Assembly (NCBI GenBank): GCA_903875465.1
Contig: CAIQWB010000054.1
Span: forward strand, 1 to 64,000
Direction: 5' to 3'
From: an uncultured Verrucomicrobia subdivision 3 bacterium
GTDB lineage: Bacteria > Verrucomicrobiota > Verrucomicrobiia > Limisphaerales > UBA11358
DNA length: 64,000 nt
Below the pieces are notes generated by a model, which worked only from the letters and a program-made list of their open reading frames with translations, did not search any database and was not told the origin of the DNA. Shown here piece by piece: positions 1-7,946 of the stretch (within the stretch, counting starts at the first letter, position 1; every line of letters starts with the position of its first letter). The translations under genes were made by a program, and so were the position numbers.

Positions 1-40
1 CCTGGTGGTGCGAAATTTTGACCAAACTCACAGCTTTTCC

Positions 41-57
41 CAACTGCAATGCAGTTG
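41..57. repeat. 17-bp perfect palindrome
   Basis: CAACTGCA and TGCAGTTG flank one central A. It lies in the non-coding stretch before the DNA glycosylase gene, so it could be an operator or the end of an upstream transcript. No T-run follows it. Function is not assignable from the sequence. Confidence 0.6.
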
Positions 58-162
58 CTTCCCTGCAAGCTTGAAACAAAAAACCTTCAATTTTGTGCCT
101 TCAACTGAATCGTTCCGGCTTAGTGAACGGCTGGCAAACGCTGGTATTCTAAACCAATCCAT

Positions 163-196
163 CGCCCGGGGCGTGGCCGACCCCGCGCCCCGGGCG
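163..196. repeat. GC-rich hairpin, 11-bp perfect stem
   Basis: CGCCCGGGGCG at 163-173 pairs with CGCCCCGGGCG at 186-196 around a 12-nt loop. It stands about 50 bp upstream of the glycosylase start. There is no T-tract, so it is not a classical terminator; it may be a REP-like intergenic hairpin. Confidence 0.65.
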
Positions 197-244
197 GCTG
201 ACCATGAATTAGAGCCCGATTTGCCATCGCCCACGCCCCGGATT

Positions 245-808
245 ATGATGCCGGCCATGCAACCGCTGCCCCGCTCCTTTTATACCCGGGACACTCGCCT
301 GGTCGCCCGCGAACTCCTGGGGATGCACCTCGTACATGTGACCCCCGAAGGCCGGCGCGTGGGCCGGATTGTAGAAACCGAAGCCTATCTCGGACCGCAT
401 GATCTCGCGGCCCACTCCTCCAAAGGTCTGACCGAACGCACCAAAATCATGTTCGGACCGCCCGGCCATAGTTACGTCTATCTCATTTACGGAATCCATC
501 ACTGTATGAACGTGGTGACCGAACCGCCGGGCCATGGTGCCGCCGTGCTGCTGCGCGCCCTCGAACCTGTCACTGGCGTGACCACCCGCACCCAGGGCCC
601 GGGTCTGCTCGCCCGCGCCATGGGCATTGACCTCCGCCTCAATGGCCACGACCTGCTCAGCGAACACTTTTTCATCACGGATCCGGGGACCAGCTCGGCA
701 TTGAAAATCGTCGCCCGCCCGCGCATCGGCGTGGGTTACGCCGGGCACTGGGCCAAACGCTTGTTGCGTTTTTATATTCGTGACAACCCGTTCGTTTCGC
801 AACCGTGA
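245..808 (+). CDS. mpg: 3-methyladenine DNA glycosylase (AAG/MPG family)
   Basis: Monofunctional base-excision repair enzyme that removes alkylated purines such as 3-methyladenine. The product (~187 aa) carries the family signatures in order: LPRSFY near the N-terminus, ARELLG, the catalytic-region VETEAY, the YLIYGIHHCMN strand that shapes the base pocket, and GPGLLARAMGI. Upstream in-frame codons exist, but residues encoded before 245 look non-coding, so the ATG at 245 (or 248/257) is preferred. Length fits the bacterial family. The gene converges on the CCA-adding enzyme gene with only 21 bp between the stops. Confidence 0.93.
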   Translation: MMPAMQPLPRSFYTRDTRLVARELLGMHLVHVTPEGRRVGRIVETEAYLGPHDLAAHSSKGLTERTKIMFGPPGHSYVYLIYGIHHCMNVVTEPPGHGAAVLLRALEPVTGVTTRTQGPGLLARAMGIDLRLNGHDLLSEHFFITDPGTSSALKIVARPRIGVGYAGHWAKRLLRFYIRDNPFVSQP

Positions 809-829
809 AACCAGCCCCACCCACTAAAA

Positions 830-2224
830 TCAGCCCGGGCCCGCAGTCTTTTTCAACTGGTCTCGCACCCACGTCCGCGCCCCTTCGGGCGTGCAAATAT
901 CGCCTTGCAACTGCTGGTCCCGCAGTTCGTGCAGCAGCCGCCCCAGTTCCACGCCCGGCAGCACGCCGAGTGCCATCACATCATGGCCATTCAGCAAAGC
1001 CGGATGCAGCGCCGGTTGCTGCGCCAGGTCCGCGGCCTGGGCTTGCATAAATTCATAATGCTCCAGCGAACCGTGCGACCCCAGACAGTCCAGCCGGTGC
1101 AAGGCCATTTCCAGCGCGAACGTCTCGCGCATCAGCATCCGCCGGCGGGTGGACTGCCGCATTTGCTTTACGTCCTTGAACTGCATGTGATGCCGCACGC
1201 ACTCGACAATTTCCGCGATTTGCTTCTTGGGAAACCGTAGTCGCTGCAACATAACCCCGGCCATTTCCGCCCCCACTTTTTCATGCCCGTAAAAATGGAT
1301 GCTGCCCGTTGCGGGATCGGTGGTCGCGGTCACGGGTTTGGCAATGTCATGCAACAGCACGACCCACGGCAGCGACTCGGGACACGGCACCGGCAGTTGC
1401 GCCAGCATCAACCGAATGTGCTCAAACACCGTGCCCTCTGGATGGTAATCGGGCGATTGGGCGCACGTGATCGTCGCCGCCAGCTCCGGCAAAACGTGTT
1501 CCAGCAATCCGCTGTCCCGCAATAAAACCAGCCCCCGGGCCGCGTGCGGTGGCCGGAATAATTTGATCAATTCATCCCGGATGCGCTCGGCACTAATGAC
1601 GGAAATCTTCACAGCGAACTGGCGGATGGCGGCCAGCGTGGCGGGCTCAATTTCAAAGCTTAACTGCGCGGCAAAACGCACTGCCCGCAGCAAACGCAAA
1701 TGATCCTCGCCAAAACGTTCCGCGGGCTGCCCAATGGTACGGATCAACCGCGCCGCCAAATCCGCCCGTCCCCCCACCCAGTCATGCAGTTCCTTGGCCA
1801 GCGGATCGTAAAACAGGCCATTGACGGTAAAGTCACGCCGAAGCGCGTCCGCCTCTGCTTCGGCATAGACCACCGTTTCCGGCCGGCGGCCGTCCTGGTA
1901 GTCGCCTTCCGCCCGAAATGTGGCCAGTTGAAACTGCATCCCCTGGACCACCACCACCACCACCCCAAATTGCCGCCCCACTGGAATGGTGTGGGGAAAC
2001 AACCTTTCCATCTCCGCCGGCCGCGCGTTTGTGGCGACGTCGTAATCCAGTGGCTCCCGGCCCAGCAAAAAATCGCGCACACAGCCACCCACCCAGAACG
2101 CGCGAAATCCCGCCGTTTGCAGGCGTTGCACAATGTCTCGGGCCAGTTGGGCCATGGGTAAACTCACCGCCTCCAATGTCGCGGAAAAGTCCGCCGGACG
2201 CAAAAACGAATTACCATCCGTCAC
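830..2224 (-). CDS. cca: tRNA nucleotidyltransferase/poly(A) polymerase family protein with HD domain
   Basis: Class II nucleotidyltransferase, probably adding or repairing the 3' CCA of tRNAs. The N-terminal domain shows WVGGCVRD, then LDYDVAT with the metal-binding aspartates, then RRDFTVNGLFYDP and the ARLIRTIG region. The RNA-binding domain has EDHLRLLRAVRFA. An HD phosphohydrolase domain follows, with HDIAKP near residue 290. It starts at a GTG whose last two bases form the stop of the upstream giant gene (GTGA overlap), suggesting translational coupling; an internal ATG at 2155 is an alternative. A run of six valines comes from an (ACC)6 tract on the plus strand. CCA-adding versus poly(A) activity cannot be separated by eye. 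Confidence 0.92.
   Translation of the reverse strand: MTDGNSFLRPADFSATLEAVSLPMAQLARDIVQRLQTAGFRAFWVGGCVRDFLLGREPLDYDVATNARPAEMERLFPHTIPVGRQFGVVVVVVQGMQFQLATFRAEGDYQDGRRPETVVYAEAEADALRRDFTVNGLFYDPLAKELHDWVGGRADLAARLIRTIGQPAERFGEDHLRLLRAVRFAAQLSFEIEPATLAAIRQFAVKISVISAERIRDELIKLFRPPHAARGLVLLRDSGLLEHVLPELAATITCAQSPDYHPEGTVFEHIRLMLAQLPVPCPESLPWVVLLHDIAKPVTATTDPATGSIHFYGHEKVGAEMAGVMLQRLRFPKKQIAEIVECVRHHMQFKDVKQMRQSTRRRMLMRETFALEMALHRLDCLGSHGSLEHYEFMQAQAADLAQQPALHPALLNGHDVMALGVLPGVELGRLLHELRDQQLQGDICTPEGARTWVRDQLKKTAGPG
1947..1964. repeat. (ACC)6 trinucleotide repeat inside cca
   Basis: Six perfect ACC units on the plus strand encode six consecutive valines in the nucleotidyltransferase core strand. 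Slippage here would add or remove valines without shifting the frame. Confidence 0.8.
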
Positions 2225-5200
2225 GGCAACTCCAGCAAATAAAATTGCTGGCTCCCGGAAACCGGCACCGGGGTGGTCAGCGTAAAATTCCCGCTGGCAT
2301 CAAACTGGTTGGTGGCCAGCACCGTCCATTGGTTCAATGGCCGCGTCAAGTCCGGGGCTCCCAACAAATAAAAATTTCCCGAGGGCATACCCCCCGTTCC
2401 GCTGATGACAAAATTGACGCCCAATAGTTGAATATTGCCAATTTGCGGCGGCACTAACTGGGTAACGAGCAGCTTTACAACGCCCGGGGTGGTGGTGTCG
2501 ATGACTCCGGTATAACCAACTGGCGTGGTGCCCATGGCGAGCCCGGCATTGTTCAAGCCTCCCGCATACTGCAAGAGCGGATAGGCGCCCGCGCCAAAGC
2601 CCGGACCCCCGGTCACATTCAAAGTCCCCCCCAGATTCAAGGTGCCCGCCACGGTGGCCAGGCTGTTCGTGAGGCCCAAAGTAAATTGCAATATGGCCGC
2701 CGGATCCAACTTTAAATCCGATCCACAGACCAAGGTGCCCACGGGATTACCCGGTGCCAGGGTTGCGCCGGCATCCACCACCACCGCCCCGGCAAGGGCC
2801 CCAACCCCGCCCAGCGTCGCGCCATCTGCCACCTCCACGCCGCCACTCCCCGTGGCGCTGCCCGTGCGGTTGCTGACCAGTAATGTGCCATCCCCTATCA
2901 AGGTGCCGCCCGTGTAACTATTGCTGGTGCCCAAGGTTAAGGTGCCGCTGCCCGAGAGCAGTAATAACATGGACCCGCCTAGGGAACCATTACCCGTCAG
3001 CGTGAAGTTTTGGCTGGCAGCCATGGTCAGTGATGAGGGTTGCAACTTGCCTGCGAGGTTTAGCGCTGACTGGTTCGCGCCGGTGTCGTCCAGCGTGACC
3101 GCATCGCCCGGTCCAAAACTGACCGGACTGCCAGCAATGAACCAATTCGTGGCCACCGTGTCCCAGACATTGCTCACCCCATCGCCATGCCAGACTAGCT
3201 GCCGGGTCAACCCGCTGACCGTCACCAGCACGCCCACGGTGTTGGTCATCGCCGAGCCATCCCCGGCCAGCACGGAAAAATTAAAACTGCCCAGACCTGA
3301 AAAGTTTCCCGCCGCCGTAAACCGCGCCGTGTGCCCATCTGCCAGCCGGCTGATGGTGCCATTCGTGGCCACCCCCACGGCAAACACATAACTAATGTTG
3401 GTAAACCCGCCACTGTACTGCCGCAAATCGACATCCACGAACGAATTTTTGGCGGCGATGGCATGGGGTGCCGCCAGCCAGTTGAGATAATTTTCCAGCC
3501 GGCTGTAACCGCCGTTACCAGCCACCTGGCTGTCCGCCACCGCCGGGTTCGAGCCCAGCGCCAGCTCCCAATCATCGGGCAGACCATCCTGGTCCGTGTC
3601 CGTCGGGGCAATGCCCCCGTTGATCACCCCGTAGCCATTATTGCCCAAACCCGTCGCCGTTTGTGTGGTCCACATTTGACCACGTTTCCCCAGGGAAGCC
3701 ACGTCACCCACCACCTGCTGGTCCACCTGATCATGGGGAAGTGCGCCTGCCAGGGAGAGATCATACCGGTAGGCGGTCACTGGTGCATAGGTCGGTATCG
3801 CCGGGGTAATGGCCGACCAGGCGGAACCCAGCACCACCACGCTCCCGGGCGCGGTAGCCGAACCGCCCAGGCTGCCACTCTTGTCACTATCCAACACATT
3901 GCCGGCGGAATAAATCTGCTGATTTGAATCCATCTGGAAAAAATTGTCACTGGCACTGGCGGTGGAGGGGCCGGCGATGAAATAATTATTGATAATGTCA
4001 TGCTTGAAATGACCGCTCGTGTTGGCAACCGTATAACCCGCCTGGTAATTATAAACTATGTTATTGATGAACAACGTGTTCATTTTGGCCAGCGGGCTGC
4101 GGTTGTGGGCGGAACTGAACACATTGTAAAACCAGGAGAAATTGTTACCCAGCGCCTCCGTGTGGGCGTTAAATTGCTGGCCGGTTGGATCGGCCAGAAT
4201 GGAATTTTGGATGGTGATCAAATGCGACCCCGTCGCGCTGCCCACCGCGTCCACATTGTCGTAAGGAGCGAATTCGATCGAAACATGGTCAAAAATCATG
4301 TTGGTACCATCCCCCACATTGATCCCATCATCACCCGAATTCGCCAGCGACCCCGGACGGATCCGCAAGTGCCGCACAATCTCATTGCTCTTCGCGCTGA
4401 ACGACAGTTCGTGGCCCATGATGCCAATCCCATCGCCCGGAGCCGTTTGCCCGGCGATCGTCAGGTTGTTGGCACAGCTCACCGCGCTACCCAGTACTAT
4501 GTAGCCACCCACGTCAAAAACAATGGTGCGATTCGGCTTGCTGACGGCATCGCGCAAGGAGCCCGTGCCGCTGTCACTCAAGGTGGTCACATGGTAAACC
4601 GAACCACCAAACCGCGCCCCCGTGGCTCCCGCCCCGAATCCGAGCGCCCCGGGAAAAGCCGGAATGCCGGCTTGCAGGGCATTCACGGTCAAATTCACCT
4701 GCCCTGGCGTGCTGGTGTCGAGCGTGGCCGAACTGTTGGCTGGAAGGATAATGGTGAGCGTCCCGAGGTTCAAAGTGCCGCCATATGTAAAAAGGGTATA
4801 GGTACCAGTGTTGAACCCAGTGCCGGCACTGATATTCAAGGTGCCGCTTAACGTAAGATTGCCACTGATGACGGCCCCGTCGCTGTTGGTGCCTAGCGAG
4901 AAATTGATAATGGCCCCGTTGCCACAGGTGAGTTGATTGCTGATGCTCAGGATGCCCACGGGATTGCCCGGGGCAAACATCCCGCCGTTATTAATGGTCA
5001 CGGGGCCGCCCACCACCCCGGTCCCACCCAGCGTACCGCCTGCATTCACGATCACGGGTCCGCCCCCCAAGCCGCTGCCATTGTTATTATTAACCAGCAA
5101 CGTGCCGGCATTGATCGTTGTGCCGCCACTATAGTTGTTATTGCCACTCAGGGCCACCGTCCCCGCCCCGGCCAGGGTAACTGAACCCCCGCCTGTGATC

Positions 5201-7854
5201 AGGGCCCCCACACTGGCGGTGCCGGTGGAATTAAAAACCAGACGGCTATTATCAGTGATCGGCCCCGGTCCAAACCAGCCGCCCGGGTTGAGCTGCAAGG
5301 TCCCGGCGTTGATGACCGTGCCGCCGGTGTAGGAATTGCTGGCCGTCAGCACCAGGGTGCCGGAGCTGGCCTGCACCAGATTTCCCGGACCACTCACCGC
5401 ATTGGCAAATGTATTGCTGCCCGGCAGCTTCAAGGCCAGCGTCCCGGCATTCTGAATTCCATTGGTGCCCAACGCGCCGCCCAGTATGCCGTTGCCGATT
5501 TGCAGGGTCCCCTGCCCGATGGCGGTGATGCCCGTGTAATTATTTGTGGTCAAAATGGTCAGGGTAGCGGTATTGGTTTTGGTAAAGAGCACCAGCCCGC
5601 TGATTTTCCCCGCGCCGGCAAAGGTGTAATCTTTGGTGGCATCCACCGTCACACTCGCGGGTTGCAGCGTGCCGGCCAGATTCACCACCTGGTTGGTGGC
5701 GCTGTCATCAAACACCACAAAATTGCCATTGCTAAAATAATCCGGAGAGCCGTTGTCCAGCCAGTTGAAGCTGGTGCCGTCCCACACATTCGCCCCGCCA
5801 TCCCCCTGCCAAACCCGCTCCGCCCCGCCTGCATGAGTCACGACCAGGTCCAGGCCGGCCGGGCCCGCATTGAGACTGGCTTGCAGACCGGAACCCGGCG
5901 AACCCACGATTTGAAAATTGGCCGCGCCCCCGCCGCCCAGCGCACCGTAGCTGATCAACCGGTAGGCGCCCGCCGCGAGCGCCCCGGTCAGCGGATTGAT
6001 GACCAGCGTGTTCACGCCGGAAAAATTCGCCACGCCCAGCACGTTGATTTGGTCATTGCCCGCGCCATTTGGGTCAAGCCCAAGGTCAAATTGATTGGTG
6101 ACATTGCCATTATACGTCAACCCGCCTGCCACGGTCAAGGTGCCACCCCCGCCTTTGGTTCCGGGCGTGATGGCCGCATTCGCCGCCACCACTACCCCCG
6201 TCACCACCCCATAACCCGAAAGGCTCTGCCCGGCTGCCAGGGCGAGCGTGTTCATGCCGGTCAAATCCAGGATGGCCGCATTATTACTAAGGACGATGGC
6301 TGGACCGGTGAAGCTGGATCCCGCCCCGCTCAAGGCCAGTCTGCCGCTACTGATCAAGAGGTTGCCGGCGTAGGCATTGATCCCGGTCAAGTTCAGATTA
6401 CCGCCCAATAAAGTCAGGGCAATCGGCTGGCTGCCCCCGGCCAGAGTGCCGCCAAAGGTGGCACTGGCCCCACTGTTACTATAGGTCAGGGTGCTGGCGG
6501 TGACCGCACTGGAATTGGTGATGAGCTGGCCGGCCGGCGTGGCCCCGGCAGCGGTGGCCAGTCCATTCACGGTGACATTATACCCCGCCAAATCCAGCGT
6601 GGCCGCCGTGCCACTCGCGCCCAGCGTCAACGCCGTCCCCTTGGGCAGGGCCCCGGCATTGCCCAGTCCCAGCCAGCCCGCACTCACCGTGGTGCTGCCT
6701 GCATAGGTGTTTGCCCCAGAGAGCATTAACGCACCGTTTCCCGTCTTGGCCAGACTGCCTGGACCGCTGATAACGTTGCTGAGCGTAATATTATGTGGCG
6801 CCCCGCTGGGGTCGCCGGCTTTGATCGTGCCCGCTCCGCCGGACAGCACCATGGCGGCGTTCCCACTCCAATCAGCCAGTGCCCCCAGCACCCCCTGGTC
6901 ATTCAAGGCCACGGTATAACTGCCGCTATTGAGCACATTTAAACCAGCGGAGCCCAGGTAAAGGTTGCCGCTGTTCGTCACCCGGGCCACCGCTCCCGCC
7001 ACCGCGTTGGGAAACAGGCGGATGCCATTGGCCGAAAATAGCGCACTCGTCCCCAGAACCCCGAACCAGGTGGTGTAATTCGCCGCCACCGCCATGTCGA
7101 CCGTGCCCGCACAGGCCACGGTGCCGCCCGTTTGATAGTACCGCACCTCCCGGCCCGCCGTGGCCGTGCCGGTGCCCAGTTGCAAACTGCCTGCATTGGT
7201 CAGGTTGCCCCCGCTCACGGCCATCGTGGCGTAGGAATTCCGGACGCCCACTGCGATGCTGTTGGCGGAAACCGTGCCCCCCGCAATGACCAGTCCGTAA
7301 CCCGAGGATTCCGTATGCCGGCCCACGGTGACATCCCCCAGGCTGGCCACCGCCCCGGAGTTGATCTTTAACACTGTGGAACCATCCACACTATTGTTAT
7401 TCGCCGCCTGGGTCGTGACATTCGTCAGGCTGCCACCACTATTCACGTTGATGATGCCGTTGCGGCTGGCCAGGTTCAGTGTGCCGTTGCTCATTACCCC
7501 GCCACTGTTCACATTCACCACTTCCGCCGAACTGTCCACCAGCGTGCAACTGCCCGCCACATTAAACCCGGGTGCGGTGATGGTCAGTGTGGGGATGCTG
7601 GAAGCGGAGCCCAGGGTGAGGGTGCCAATGCTGGCAGCGGGCATCGGGGAATTATATGTGACCGTATAAGTACCCGCCAGAGTGATGGCCACGTTGGTGC
7701 CTGCCAGAGGCACCAGTGCGGGCGACCAGCTTGCCGCCGCGTTCCAATTGCCACTCGCCGCCGCCGCCCAGACCGTCGTCTGGGCCCGCCCAGGCAGGGC
7801 CAGCGCCAAAAGCAACATCAGCCAGCCTCCCCGTCGAAGATTTGAATAATGCAT
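2221..7854 (-). CDS. Secreted autotransporter-associated beta-strand repeat protein with internal pectate-lyase-like domain
   Basis: Large exported protein of ~1877 aa. The N-terminus reads MHYSNLRRGG, a hydrophobic LMLLLALALPG core and a likely cleavage after GRAQ. Residues ~25-1060 and ~1550-1790 are Gly/Thr/Asn-rich beta-strand repeats with recurring GTLTLG.SNSYTGGT-like units. Between them, at ~1065-1415, lies a right-handed beta-helix resembling polysaccharide lyase family 1 (GSLRDAV, VRHLRIRPG, FDHVSIEF). A calcium-binding-type DTDQDGLPDDWE follows, then an Ig-like stretch. No outer-membrane barrel is visible. The C-terminus is a short beta-rich module ending FYLLELP. The ATG at 7854 gives a proper signal peptide; the in-frame GTG at 7929 would put a terminator-like hairpin in the coding sequence. 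Lyase activity is unproven. Confidence 0.85.
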   Translation of the reverse strand: MHYSNLRRGGWLMLLLALALPGRAQTTVWAAAASGNWNAAASWSPALVPLAGTNVAITLAGTYTVTYNSPMPAASIGTLTLGSASSIPTLTITAPGFNVAGSCTLVDSSAEVVNVNSGGVMSNGTLNLASRNGIINVNSGGSLTNVTTQAANNNSVDGSTVLKINSGAVASLGDVTVGRHTESSGYGLVIAGGTVSANSIAVGVRNSYATMAVSGGNLTNAGSLQLGTGTATAGREVRYYQTGGTVACAGTVDMAVAANYTTWFGVLGTSALFSANGIRLFPNAVAGAVARVTNSGNLYLGSAGLNVLNSGSYTVALNDQGVLGALADWSGNAAMVLSGGAGTIKAGDPSGAPHNITLSNVISGPGSLAKTGNGALMLSGANTYAGSTTVSAGWLGLGNAGALPKGTALTLGASGTAATLDLAGYNVTVNGLATAAGATPAGQLITNSSAVTASTLTYSNSGASATFGGTLAGGSQPIALTLLGGNLNLTGINAYAGNLLISSGRLALSGAGSSFTGPAIVLSNNAAILDLTGMNTLALAAGQSLSGYGVVTGVVVAANAAITPGTKGGGGTLTVAGGLTYNGNVTNQFDLGLDPNGAGNDQINVLGVANFSGVNTLVINPLTGALAAGAYRLISYGALGGGGAANFQIVGSPGSGLQASLNAGPAGLDLVVTHAGGAERVWQGDGGANVWDGTSFNWLDNGSPDYFSNGNFVVFDDSATNQVVNLAGTLQPASVTVDATKDYTFAGAGKISGLVLFTKTNTATLTILTTNNYTGITAIGQGTLQIGNGILGGALGTNGIQNAGTLALKLPGSNTFANAVSGPGNLVQASSGTLVLTASNSYTGGTVINAGTLQLNPGGWFGPGPITDNSRLVFNSTGTASVGALITGGGSVTLAGAGTVALSGNNNYSGGTTINAGTLLVNNNNGSGLGGGPVIVNAGGTLGGTGVVGGPVTINNGGMFAPGNPVGILSISNQLTCGNGAIINFSLGTNSDGAVISGNLTLSGTLNISAGTGFNTGTYTLFTYGGTLNLGTLTIILPANSSATLDTSTPGQVNLTVNALQAGIPAFPGALGFGAGATGARFGGSVYHVTTLSDSGTGSLRDAVSKPNRTIVFDVGGYIVLGSAVSCANNLTIAGQTAPGDGIGIMGHELSFSAKSNEIVRHLRIRPGSLANSGDDGINVGDGTNMIFDHVSIEFAPYDNVDAVGSATGSHLITIQNSILADPTGQQFNAHTEALGNNFSWFYNVFSSAHNRSPLAKMNTLFINNIVYNYQAGYTVANTSGHFKHDIINNYFIAGPSTASASDNFFQMDSNQQIYSAGNVLDSDKSGSLGGSATAPGSVVVLGSAWSAITPAIPTYAPVTAYRYDLSLAGALPHDQVDQQVVGDVASLGKRGQMWTTQTATGLGNNGYGVINGGIAPTDTDQDGLPDDWELALGSNPAVADSQVAGNGGYSRLENYLNWLAAPHAIAAKNSFVDVDLRQYSGGFTNISYVFAVGVATNGTISRLADGHTARFTAAGNFSGLGSFNFSVLAGDGSAMTNTVGVLVTVSGLTRQLVWHGDGVSNVWDTVATNWFIAGSPVSFGPGDAVTLDDTGANQSALNLAGKLQPSSLTMAASQNFTLTGNGSLGGSMLLLLSGSGTLTLGTSNSYTGGTLIGDGTLLVSNRTGSATGSGGVEVADGATLGGVGALAGAVVVDAGATLAPGNPVGTLVCGSDLKLDPAAILQFTLGLTNSLATVAGTLNLGGTLNVTGGPGFGAGAYPLLQYAGGLNNAGLAMGTTPVGYTGVIDTTTPGVVKLLVTQLVPPQIGNIQLLGVNFVISGTGGMPSGNFYLLGAPDLTRPLNQWTVLATNQFDASGNFTLTTPVPVSGSQQFYLLELP

Positions 7855-7860
7855 AAATAA

Positions 7861-7913
7861 AAAAACCGGGTTTTCAAAAGCAGACCCAACTTTTCCGCTC
7901 TTAAAAACCCGGT
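7861..7913 (-). terminator. Rho-independent terminator between the two beta-repeat genes
   Basis: On the minus strand ACCGGGTTTT pairs with AAAACCCGGT around a ~29-nt loop and is followed by a run of seven T residues. It lies just past the stop of the upstream beta-repeat gene. The T-run ends only a few bases before the preferred ATG (7854) of the downstream gene, so it could also act as an attenuator for that gene. Confidence 0.65.
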
Positions 7914-7946
7914 GAACCAAGCACCCCACCCAACCCCAAGAAACAC

